NCBI GenBank assembly: GCA_003952965.2
Contig: CM025849.1
Span: forward strand, 26,891,681-26,955,680
Reading direction: 5' to 3'
DNA from: Morella rubra
Lineage: Eukaryota > Streptophyta > Magnoliopsida > Fagales > Myricaceae
Length of the DNA stretch: 64,000 nucleotides
Made by a program: the position numbers and the translations under genes. Below are positions 34,625 to 46,500 of the stretch, in pieces. Every line of letters starts with the position of its first letter. Position 1 is the first letter of the stretch. The notes under the pieces are model-generated. The model saw nothing but the letters and a program-made list of their open reading frames with translations, did not search any database and was not told the DNA's origin.

Positions 34625-37600
34625 CTAATCATCACCCCATGCATCGTTTCTCAGCTTTTGCTTTGAGGCTATCCTGTTCTTTCTAGCTTCTTCCAGATCT
34701 CTGTATTCTTGAGATCCAGAGGTTGTGGGAGGCAATTTAATTCCCATTCCCTGTGCAATCAACCTTCGTGCCGTTGTTGTTGACGTCTGGGGCCTTTGTC
34801 GTGGAGGTTCCAGATCTGTTAGGAAAAGTACAAGCTTTTTTGAGTATTATATAGGAAGCTATCCAAGAATAGCAGTATGTAGAGAAGAACATCAACGAGT
34901 ACACAGAGAAGCATGTTGAACTAGTGCTTCAGTATAAAATCAAAGTGCTTCAGTATAAAATCAACACTTTCATGTGTCATTACTGATGGCGCATCTATGA
35001 GGCCTCATAAAACATTGTTACTTAATGCCATAATGGTAATATTTTCTTCTGGAATTACTTCAAGAGAGGACAATGTCAAATAGATGACAACAGGTTTATG
35101 ATGCATTGTATCTCTACTGATCACGCAATTTGGAATGGTTAAGGCATTGGAATTATATCTACCATGCAAAGGGGTATTGACCAAGATCACCTACACAAAG
35201 CAATTAGTCCTAGCATGCCTTCAAAGTAGGTAAAGCTACTTTAAATTGCACATAATGGTAAATATATTTGCCTTGGAAGAAAATCATCTAGCAAAAATTC
35301 CATTCATTGGAACTCTTTTGATTGGCCTATTAGACATATACTCGTAATAAGTAAATGTTCTGCCACATCATCGAAAGTGGCTTCCAAATTTCCCTTGTGA
35401 AATTAGAGCTTTCAAACACTAAACTTATCTGGGCTTTTCATCTCTTTTAAATTTCAAATAGGTGCATGATATAGAGAATTTGACGAAATGAATTTCAGAA
35501 ACGCAGGTCTGTACCCAAAACAATGGTAATGACTTCCATAAAGATATATGATTTACCTCTTTTAGGAATTGAGCTCAGAAGAGTGTCATCATCATCAAGT
35601 ATACGCACTGTGAAAGGACATTGAATCCGATTGCTGGCCTCAATTGCTGTAATAGAGAATTGCAATTGTCAAAAAACTTGCCTTAAGACTACTAATAGAA
35701 AGAAAGAACAAAGGAAAAAAAAAAAAAGTGTACCTGAACGAAGTAACATTTTGGACAAAAATGCAAGCCTTACAATTAGTCTATTACTGCCACTATATAC
35801 ACTAACTTTTGGTGATGGCAAAATGAAGGGATGGTGATTCAAACAATATTACCACAACATAAGTTGATCGCCTTATGTTAAGTTATTCTTTCAATTTATG
35901 CAATACCTTACTTAGAAAATACAGTGTTATTCTATAGGTTACAAAGTCAAGAAATGGGGTAAATTTGAAATCTCAGAGGAAAAAAAAAAAAAAAAAAAAA
36001 GACACTTGAAAACTAGTGTCAGTCACACCTGCAGTCCTTTGTACCTCCTGATGCAATGCACCAGTAGACAATTTCAAATACGTATTACCTAAAATAACAG
36101 TATCTACAAACATATAGACATGCAGACACATGTAGCAAATCGAGTTCATACAGGTTCTGACTGAAAATAATTGAAATAGAACGAGCAAGTCGAAACTGCA
36201 ACATTCTTTGTTGCCCCCAACAAATTTCAAAGGATTATATTCTGTGACTTTTAGAGAGATATCTCAGCAAAATAAAAATTAATGCATAAATCAATGAAAT
36301 GACAGCACATGAAAAGCTGCAACATTAATACAGAATAAAAGGTACTCTTTGATATTTTTAATTACTATATCAAGTTCAGAGCCATAAATTTGATAATAAG
36401 TGGTAGAGATATAATTACCTATTGATGGTGATCGAAATACTGCAAGTGCAGTTGTATCATTAACCCAGCGAATATCGAATCCTCGATCCCTGAAGTCCTC
36501 AAAAAGCTTCTCTAGGTCTGTTGTCCTCGTACTTAGTGGAAAGTCCGCAAGAACAAGAACATGACGTGTACTGTAACTTGCTGAATTCATCACAAATAAT
36601 CCTTAGATTCTGCATGTTATTTGAAATAAAGCTCGTGCACAATTCAACAGGCAAGATTTATAGAGAATAAAATTGGCTAGGCAGTGCAAAAAAAGTTTCT
36701 ATCAGGATCCAACCTGAGCACATCACAGCTATTACCCCCCCCCCAAACCCCCCCCCCCCCCCCCCCCCCACAAAAAAGAAAGAAGAAAAACAAAGCAAGC
36801 AAAACTACAAGGAATGTATAATTTAATTCACATATAATAGTGGTACTGTCATGTTAACTGCTCAATGCCAACTGTTTATAGATCTTTTATTATTATTTTT
36901 TTGTCGCTTCACCATTCTGGTTGATTAGACTTTCCATTGAAACCAAAATAAACTAGAATAATTAATATTTAGGTTAGTAAAAGGTAATGTCACTGTTGCT
37001 TAGCATATTTTCGACTATTTTTCCATTCAGGTCCCCCTAAGTCCCGAAGTATACCTATTTACCCAAAGAGCCAAAAAAAAAATGGTTACAATCAAACATG
37101 GTAGAGTTGCTTAACAAAATGTGGATACTGATGGATGGTCACTTTAGGAAATGTGGCCACGTCTTTATGATGATGGACAGAGTATCCTTTTGCAACTAAA
37201 AGCAATTGGAGAGAATTGAAGTTAATTTCTGAGCTCTTATAAGGATTAGATACTTTAGTGGATAGCTGTACATCCCCAGGTAGCACCAATATCTTAACGA
37301 CAGAGGAATACAAACGATAAACTTGAAGTATAAAAAGCTCTAGCCAAGCTATACAACAAGAATAAAAAAACTATAATTTTTGCAGTGAAGACCTGAATGG
37401 AAGTAAAGGAAAACGATCACCTAGAAAAAAATTAAAACCTAGAAAAAAAAGTAAGGAAGAACGATCACTTACAATTGCTTTTATCAGGACTCGGCTTGAA
37501 ATTGTCTGAGACATCTTCATATTCTGAGTCATTGACAACTGACTTATCAGATAATTGATCACTATACAATTCATGGTTCTCGTACGAGAATGTTCTCTTC

Positions 37601-39864
37601 CACGCCGCTTAGGGATTTGACGTTCAGTATCTTTCAACGAAAGTTCTGACACTCCAGGCAAACATCGTGAGGACAGTAATTCATCAGGCGCTCGATCTGC
37701 AATAGCTTCCCAATCTGCAAACATCAGGTAGAACATGATCAGCAAATTTCAGTATATTATCAGCTTATTTCCGAAGGCAATTACTTGAAATTGGCAGGGT
37801 ATCATCACACCATACATCATATGGTCAATAGAGCTCCCAACTAAGTTGTTTAGAGGTATAATTTGATCTCTATGGTTTCATCTCAAAGGTTTCCTAACTC
37901 AGGCTCAAGATAAGAGTCATCGTGGGGATCTAGACTTAATATAGCAACCCCATTAAGCTAAGACATAATCAATTGTAGGCCATGATGAGGATGGCAGATT
38001 CAAATGGAGTATATAATAACTTGACAAAATGAATGAATCAGACATTGGTGGCAAGTAAAATACTACCAAGTCCAAACAGGATTGAAAATGAAAAACACAG
38101 AATCAAGTCCCACATTGGATCCTTAAGGGGTGGAAGCAAGCCTTAAAATGACTCTAAGTTTCAAAAGTATCCTTGACGAGTCATTTTGAAGTTAAAGTAC
38201 AAATGCAACTAACACATCCTTGAGGCCTTACAGGCTTGAGAAAGAAATTTTGAAAGCATAGCATCAATGCAAAGTTCGGAATTGGATCCTTTAGTAAGCA
38301 GAATGGAGAGGGTCCCAATTGTAACTTTGTTTAGTCTTTTTGAAGTATAGTGCAACTGTGCTAAAACTTCCTTTAAGTAATTTCACTTCCCCACCCCAGG
38401 CAATAGGTGTGAGCAAAAATCCCGTCAGAAACGGAATTCCGGATCCAGCATCCAGCAGCTGCCTAGTTCCAGAACCGGTAACCGAGATAATCGGAAATTT
38501 CTGGTTTGCTTTATTTTTTTATTTTTCTTCTTTTGAAATTTGAGAATCAAAACGACGTCATTTGTGCCCATGTCCCACTAACCAGAGATACTAGTCATTT
38601 GCATTGACCTGCAAAATTATTCCCTTTTTTTGTTCCGGTGTCTCCAATGTCTCTTAGTTGCTAAAGTGAGGGTGAAGACCCAATAACCATGACATATATC
38701 GGCAAATGTAGAAATTTTAAAAGGACATCCATCCAGCTCTAATCTAATCTAATCTAACACTTCCCTGTAGAGATAACAAATGTCGCAGAATATTGTCATT
38801 TAGAGAAAAGGAAATGTAAGGTAAACGAGAACTACCATCATCTGAGGATGCACTGCCCGGCTTTTCACTATGGAGAGATCTCGTTGATTCCTCAGGATGC
38901 CCTTCACAGAAGCACATAATTGTTACTTCTCATATTTAATGACGTTGGTGAACGTTTTTTTAATGAAGTACTAATTTTGTGTTTCAGTCGTCTCGAAAAT
39001 ACTACAGTGGTCAAGATGACTAGACAAGTCAGCAAAGCCTAAGTAAAGGCAAACTACACAATCGTTTGAAGAATCATTGTGGATAGGATCCTTGCCTTGA
39101 GAAGCAACATCTGCACCCGAAATCGTATCCTGCTTCTGGTTCTTTACAACCTCCACATCACTGAAACAAAAAACACGGGAATGAAAAAAAGATTCCAGCT
39201 CCTTAAATGAAATGTGTTTTCTTTTTCCAAACAAAATGAAGAACTAGACTTAGCCAATTTAACCTCCGTTTGGATTCTGAGAAAAGAGAACTTCCAAATA
39301 TCAAGATTCCGGTTCTTTCATGTCATTGATGATACAGCAAAGAATTCCAAACAAAATGAAGAACTAGACTTAGCCAATTTAACCTCCGTTTGGATTCTGA
39401 GAAAAGAGAACTTCCAAATATCAAGATTCCGGTTCTTTCATGCCATTGATCATACAGCAAACAATTGAACGAAGTAAAATTCAAGCTTTTTCATTTCCTC
39501 TATTCTCGTTCCACATTTTCGGCAAGCAAGCATAATAGTCTACCAAACAGAAAAGAAAGACAAAACAAATCAATGGAAAAGAAAGACGGTACAGAGAAGA
39601 AGCTTGGTATTGGAAGAGGGCGGCCCGAGACCGAAGGTCGTCAGCTTTGAGAGAAAAGCCCTTGGAAGAGTAGAGACTGGCCAACTCGCCGTGGGCAGAG
39701 GCCAATTGCAGGAGAATGGCAGGATCAGAAGCGCTTAGTTCTTGAAGTTTCAAAACCTGAGTCTCGAGGAGAGAGATGGCCCCGTCGGTGTCTCCGGCAG
39801 CGGCGAGGTCCTCCGCTTTCTCGCTCCAGTTATCTACGTTTTCTTCCGCTTTCGGTTTTTCCAT
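34625..39864 (-). CDS. R3HCC1L-like coiled-coil/RRM-type RNA-binding protein, frameshift in exon 4
   Basis: Seven exons on the minus strand: 39864-39593, 39160-39060, 38901-38836, 37714-37473, 36580-36419, 35646-35557 and 34815-34625. The N-terminus has MEKPKAEENVDNWSEKAEDL and a helical TPR/coiled-coil-like segment. The middle is acidic and low in structure (DWEAIADRAPDELLSSR). Exons 5-6 form an RRM-like fold with RHVLVLADFPLSTRTTDLEK, RGFDIRWVNDTTALAVF and CPFTVRVLDDDDTLLSS; the C-terminus has ARRLIAQGMGIKLPP. This architecture is that of plant proteins named coiled-coil domain-containing R3HCC1L. Their function is poorly known; RNA binding is inferred. In exon 4 near 37591-37600 the frame changes between PKRRGR and TFSYENHELYSDQ. 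Only the second frame joins exon 5 in phase, so one base (a G in the GGAAGAG run) seems to be missing. Corrected length is about 374 residues. Either a true lesion or a sequence error. Confidence 0.8.
36735..36769. repeat. Poly(C) tract inside an intron
   Basis: Two C runs split by AAA, the longer of more than 20 C, in intron 4 of the R3HCC1L-like gene. Long C runs are rare in plant DNA and hard to sequence, so the length may be inexact. Confidence 0.8.
39225..39464. repeat. Perfect-period 120-bp tandem duplication in intron 1
   Basis: Two head-to-tail copies with period 120, starting TTCCAAACAAAATGAAG at about 39225 and 39345. They differ at only a few sites (TCATGTCATTGATGATACAG against TCATGCCATTGATCATACAG). 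It lies between exons 1 and 2 of the R3HCC1L-like gene and looks recent. Confidence 0.9.
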
Positions 39865-40899
39865 CGCACAGTCTTGCTCTGTACTGGTTTTCTTCTTTTC
39901 TTTTAGCTAATCCGGTTTGATCAGACGCATTCCGATTTTGTAATCAGGCAAAAAGAAGCTTTTTATATCTCATTGTTTTTCCAGGGGCTTTTTCGGTTTA
40001 TTCCTATTGGAGCAAGAAACTCTTCTATTACCAAATTGCCCCTGGAGCACCAGAGCAGCCGTTAATGGGCAAGAAGTTGCAAGAACATATAACAGTAAAC
40101 CGCTCCAGTCCGCCAGAGTCCACTGCGACCAGAAACCGCTAAAGTTAGTCGGTTTAACAATTTATTTAGAACTATAACCGAAACTGGAATAATCCGCCAG
40201 TTCAGCAAAAACTCTGGTTTCAAGATTATTTTTTTTACTTTTTAAAAATATAAAAACAACATCGTTTCACAAAAATTAAGACCGACATGGTTTTTAAATT
40301 TTAAATATTTTAAAAAAAAAACCCTCCGTAATAATCTCCTTGCTCACAGTTCATTCTTTTATGATATGTTCGTTTGGCTAAAAAATTTATAATTTGAATC
40401 CAAATTTCTAAACTTACAATCTTAAAATTACTCCTACACACATACCAATACAACTAAATATTACATTTTTTACAAATATAATACAAATAATATTTTTACA
40501 GCATATCAATAAAGTTCAAACATCACTAAATATATTCACATTTATATTAAAATCTTAAAATTTTCTCAAAAATGCCCTTAGTTCCATCAAAATTACTTTA
40601 TTTTGTAATCAACCCTTTTCATCAGTTGAATTGTTGCCATTTTATTTTATCTATTAAGGAAAATTTATTTGTGTCTAATATTTGCAACAAATTCAAACAA
40701 ATCTGATCCAATATCAAACTAGGAAACCAAATAAACTCAAAATATAAATACATTTTTCACTTGTTAACGAGTTTGAGATATTGCATTTAAAATTATTAAC
40801 TTTGAGATATTACACTTAAAAGAAATGTCATTTATCATCTGAACTAGATTTAAGAACCTGTCGGGTATCGGAGGATTCATATAATGTTCTCGTAACATA
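39865..40899. other. Upstream region of the R3HCC1L-like gene and AT-rich DNA
   Basis: Contains the probable promoter of the minus-strand gene. From about 40370 the DNA is A/T-rich with TGTTCGTTTGGCTAAAA, the style of a MITE end also seen at 47383. No gene. Confidence 0.4.
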
Positions 40900-43800
40900 T
40901 ATATTTGTTCGCCACCTCGCAGAGATTGGACATAGAAATGAGCGTTGCACACTCAGCTATCAACAATAAGAAGCCGAAGATAACGAGCATCTCCGCAATG
41001 CTTATCACAACAGAATTTAATAGGAGCCGGTCCATATACTGAAATGACAAATGTATTAAAATCACATTCATCCTAATACCAACAACAATAGGTGCTAAAG
41101 ACTTTTTATAATTAAATGAATACCTCCATATTTTACCGTCTAATAAATTTAATTAATAAAAATAAACAAAATATAATCTATTTCTATTTAAATTATATTT
41201 TAAATATTAATAAAAAAAATAAAAAAAATCCCGTCAAATTCTTCGCCTCTCTTCCTATGTATATTACCATTAAGTTTTGGATCACAATTACCTGGTAAGC
41301 GCATACTCAACTTAACCACCGCAAATCTCTGACCTTCACACATCTCTAAATTACCCAAGAAATATGCGATCTCAATGGACATTATTAGGCTGACAATGAT
41401 TCCCGTCCATCCCTCAATAACCACAGTCAAAATAATATAACCTAGAACTACAGGGAGAGAATGCGAACAAATATATTAAAAACGGATACAGATGACTCGA
41501 ATATATATTCCAATATGTCGCACATCCCATGTAAAACGACCATATATCTCCAGTATATGTAGAAGACACACCTACTCAGCTTCTGCAATCAAATGAATCG
41601 GGGTCTACTCGATTCTCACGAATACAAATGCAGCATCGAGACGCATAATATTTCACAGGGGATGGTCCAGCCAGTGGGGGACGCGAACACAGAACTCTAT
41701 TCAATGACGAAAGTCGGAGCGGTCGGAGAACAAATGAGGGCGCATTAAAATAGCTAATATAATACGCACGAGAGTAGATATGTAACTATAGTAATCTAAA
41801 CACATTTAATTTCCAATCATAGATGTTTATAATACCTTAAATAAGTATAAAAGATAAAACTTTACATAATTTACAAACGAAAAACCCAAAGTACAGTTAA
41901 ACTAATATAATCAAAAAAAAAATTAAAAATTCGACATCGAAAATGAACCCAGAACTCAACTGGAACAAAAAAGTAAAACTCCAGATTGAAAAATATGCAG
42001 TTCATAGATCAATTTTCGGAAAGCCTGCCCTCATCCCGCCAACCTGATCCCAATGCCGCTACACAATAAATAACTTCGGATGATTGCAAACCAACCCTAC
42101 GTCATCTGCATACCAAAACTAAGCATTCGAAATACAATCTAGAAAAAAACTCAACAACAATGACCATCATTACGTACTCACGCCGTACTCTCTACTTTGA
42201 CATACAAGATTAAAACCATAAATGTGAACGCATCATACTCATCTCCCATAACTCCTAAAGTCGATGATTCTAGCTTAACTTCTGCCGAAAAAATCTAATA
42301 AAATGTATAATGAAATTGATATAGTCTTACCACTGTAATTTAAACGAAAGAAACAATACTAGCTTCTCCCGGCCTAAAAAACTTGAAACAGAATGAGTCC
42401 TTATGATAAAATAGCTTCTCATCACTACTAAAGCAGATACATATGTTGTCCAATCTATATTTACATAATTATATTTACCTCCAAATCTATACATATGACA
42501 TCTAAATTATTATTATCATAAATAAATTATTATTTTAAACACTTTAATTAGACACTTCTACCTTCTTTAAATTTTTTTTTTATCAATTAATATACTGTAT
42601 ATCCGTCACATGAACTCATATATTATTAAATCGAATACAGAACTAAAAATCTTCACAACTACTATCTTTAACTTCATGAAAGATCTCACTAAAACTCACC
42701 GTTATAGCTTTTGAAATACCGACTATAACACAATAATTTTTAACAGTCATAAAAACACCCTATAGTACTTTTGCGCCATTTTTTACCTTCCTTTAAGAAA
42801 ATCTTCAAAAAACCAATTAAATTTTTAACATTCATAAAAACTCTCGCGAAAATACATCATATATCACATTTGTCATGACTTATATTAAAAAACTTGTCTT
42901 AAAAACACAGATAATTGATTAACACCGTCTATAACGCATCCATTAAAACCCGTCTAAATACTTTTAGCAAATTTGTATCCTCATTCAAAATCACTTTTAA
43001 ATAAAAATTTCACCAACAATTTAACATCGTTTATACCTATAAACACTTTTACAAAACTCTTTTTATTTTAACACTCGTATTAACATGTCATGATTTAAAA
43101 CCTCTTATAGTTATTTTAGCTGCTGCTTTACACTGTAAAAAAAATACTGTTTATAAAATTATTATATCACATTATGCCTTCCCCGGCAAAATCATACCGC
43201 TATAAAAAAAATTATATTTACCGTGTTTTGTATACGCATTAAAATAAAACCTTTGTAATAAATTTCCATCGCCACGGACTAAGGGGTACCCCAACGCGAG
43301 TAGAGGGGAGTGGAAACGTGGGACAGAAGAAGCGAAAAACCTTATGAAAAATTAAAGCCTAGACGGCTATAGGCAAGGAGGACGGCCACCACAGGCAGTG
43401 AAAAAGCGGGCCATTTGAAGGACCGGCAGGGGGGCCGGAGGGCAGGGCGGGTGTGTGACTGACCGACACAGCCAAATAGCGCGCAAGGGAAAGAGAAGAC
43501 GTGTATCTATTCCAAAGAGGCGAGTTGACCATGCTGGCAGAGGGAATAATTGAATGAGGAAATGCACAAAAAGAAAGGTGTGAACGAAAGATTTGAAATT
43601 CCAAACAGGAAGTTGGAGAATAATGGGATCAGAAAGAAGAGAGAGTATGAGCATGAAAAACGGCACGAAGACAGCCAGGATAGACAAAGAGGGAGGAGCA
43701 GATAAAAAAAAAAAATAATCCTATAAAAAAAAAGAATAATAAATATTATATAAAAAAACTAATAAAAAAAGAAATTTAAAATAATAAGACGAAATAAATT

Positions 43801-45650
43801 TAAATCCAATAAAAAAATATTGTACGAACTACTATATTAATTATAATATATATATTCATACCGATAAATATTATAAGTGTTCAATCTATTAATACTCGAA
43901 TAATATTCATGATAGATTAGTATATACAATATATACAAATTGTCCTTGAAATTAACCTATTTGTGTTATGGCTAATTATTTCTTTTTTTTTTTAATACTT
44001 TTAATAACTCTCTTAGTATAAAGCTCCTCAATTGAAATAATTTATCTTTTTTACACAACCGTGATTAGTGTAAATAAACTTTAACCTAAAAAGTCGTGCA
44101 AATTTTTTGCCCCCAAATAAAAAAAAAAAAAAGAACATACTACATTCTATATATTAAATCGATTATACATTTCTAGACCACGGGTCTCAAAACCACAAAA
44201 ATGATTATTTTAAGTTCAATATTGCTTAAAGGAAGAAAGTACCAAAAACAATCAAATACAAAGTAAACCAAGACAAACGTTTAAAAAAAATTAATTAATA
44301 TACTTTAAAACTACAAATAATATTTATTATTCTAATTAGTCAACTTTTACCCCAAATCTTCAAAAAACTAACTAGTATATTTTCAATATCCCAAGAATTT
44401 ATAATTAAATATATACCAGTTATATGTAAAAAATAAAACTTACTTTTTTAATATAAAGTTTTAACTACAAAAAATTTAATAATCTCAATGTATTATTACT
44501 TAATATAATAATTTTCATAATACAGCCTAAATATTAATCTTTAAATAAAGTTAAACAAAATAATTCTAAAGCCAAATATACAACTGTACCGATACTCATT
44601 TTGTCTCTCTAGTAAACGTCAAGCTTCAACCCCCCGTCCCCTCATACATTGTTCAAAAAACACATTGTCCAAAAAAATCCACACCCATCGCACAAATAAT
44701 CATAATCAAACAAAAAATAATCGGAAGAAAAAAAACAGAATGAAATGTGCAAAAGGAGGCTTGAGGCCGTAAGGGCCGAGCACAGTGGGAAGAGAAGGAA
44801 AATGAGAGAAATAACCGATCTCGGAGGAGTAGGGACATAAATCAAAATCTGACAACGAACAAAGGGAGAGGCTAGGAAGGCAAAGCCACCAGGGAATACC
44901 CAAAGCCCGCCGTGAGAAAGAAGTACGCACAGATTCGCTAAACGAGAAGGGAATGACAAAGAGGGGTAAAACGGATCCAAGGTCTGATAGCGGAGGCGGC
45001 GATGAGGCAGTACGCGCAGCTGGAGAGGGGCGCCAAGAGCAGTAATGATGTGGAGTCGAACATGGTTGGGTAGAGCTCTACGGAGAGGTGGAACAATGGC
45101 AAGTAGCTGTACAACGAAAGCGAGACGGGCGATAAGAGAAGGTGACCGTGAAAATATCAGAGAGAAGGTTTAAAGTGAGGTGAAATCGGAGCTGCAGGAA
45201 GGTACTGCGCACACCAAGGATAGAAGTCTAAAAATAGGAGGTAAGAAGACATTACAATTCTCAGGGGGTATGTAAAGGGCAACAAGAGAGTAACGAAACT
45301 GTGAAGACGCTGGCGAAGAATCCTTGTTATACGGTGCGCCCACTGTTCAGGAGAAAAATACCTTACTGTCGCACACAATAGCCATACAAATGAAGGGCGT
45401 AGCGCGGAAAGTAGAACATGCCGAGGGTCGATCGGCAAATGCAGGCGCTTCTGAAGAGATAGAGCCGGCAGTGCGTGTGGAGATACAGGCAGACCGGCAG
45501 CAAAATGCCAAAAGAGAGTAGCTGGTTTTGATATAGAGGGTGGCGGAGGTAGCAGAGGGTGTGATACAACGCAGGTGACGCGGGCAGGGGATCGAGTATA
45601 TAAACTTAGTTGGGCGATCGAGATATGATCAGTCATTATAGTACATATAC
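40900..45650. other. Unexplained region of odd composition
   Basis: Several blocks differ from the surroundings. From 40900 to 43260 the plus strand is rich in A and C. Patches at about 41580-41760, 43280-43690 and 44640-45640 are GC-richer and purine-rich on the plus strand. The minus strand of these patches has open frames of 106-159 codons (45157-45636, 44642-44980, 43367-43687) and hydrophobic frames at 40877-41430, but none matches a family I know and the residue mix (Leu, Ser, Pro, Phe) is what a pyrimidine-rich strand gives by chance. Around 42690-43000 words such as CACCGTTATAGC and CACCCTATAGTACTTTT resemble decayed CACTA subterminal repeats. I do not assign a gene. Confidence 0.3.
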
Positions 45651-46500
45651 ATAAATATTATAAATCTACACAATCTAGTATAACCTACTAGCATTATTTA
45701 TATCTAATTATTATAACAAACTATAAGTTATAATCATAACTAGAAACCATAATATAATTAGTTATAATATTAATCACTATATATATTATTATAAGTACTA
45801 TATAGAATAGAGTTAGTAATGTAACTTATATATACTATATTATAATATACGGTATATGAATTATTTGTTAACACTTATAAAAGTAATCACAAATCATATT
45901 ATTGATGCATATGTAAATTGATTATTTGTAACATTTATCATAATATCTTAAATTAAAGAACAAAGTTTTTTAAATATATTATATCATAATGAAATTGATC
46001 TATTTATATTATCATAATTATTGTTTTATCTAAAAAAGTATAGAACAAATGAGCAACTAAAAAACTTTGTTTTTTCATAATTAGTATCTTGAGGACCAAT
46101 TTTTTATTTTGTTTTTTCCAATTTTCTATGATTACAATCAAAAACTTTCAAAATCACCTATTGTAAAAAAATTTTAAGTACCGCCAAACATGTTTCACTG
46201 GAGTCTAAAGTAGTGTTCTTTTTTATGCACATACTTTAATCAGCTTATCCATTCAAAGGGTGCAGTGATTGATATGGACGTCTTTGTAACTTTTTATGAA
46301 CAACATGTTCATATAAGTAATTGAGAAAAATCCTTTTACTTTACTAGCTTCGGTCCCCCGAAATAATCAAATTACTTGGTAACGCTGAAATGGTGCACGG
46401 GGCCCCTGCCCATAAAAGCCAAAAAAAAGCATGAATGTTGCATTCATACTCAAAGTGAATATGAGCTATGGTCAGTACTGTTGCTATGGTTTAACATATC
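45651..46500. other. Very AT-rich interval, no gene
   Basis: Dominated by TATA/ATTA words at 45650-46060; no open frame or boundary signal. Confidence 0.5.

Noticed and set aside
37092..37313. 73-codon minus-strand open frame between exons 4 and 5 of the R3HCC1L-like gene
   Set aside because: Exon 4 joins exon 5 in phase without it, and it lacks a suitable acceptor and a matching family region.
42420..42435. CACTACTAAAG as a CACTA left end
   Set aside because: The eleven bases match only partly and no TAGCGGCGG-type motifs follow.
43125..43160. CACTGTAAAAAAAA as a possible CACTA terminus
   Set aside because: Differs from CACTAC, no subterminal array of good quality beside it and no matching partner end.
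45157..45636. 159-codon minus-strand open frame
   Set aside because: No domain, residue mix of a pyrimidine-rich strand, overlapping frames on both strands, no promoter or splice context. Reported only as part of the unexplained region.
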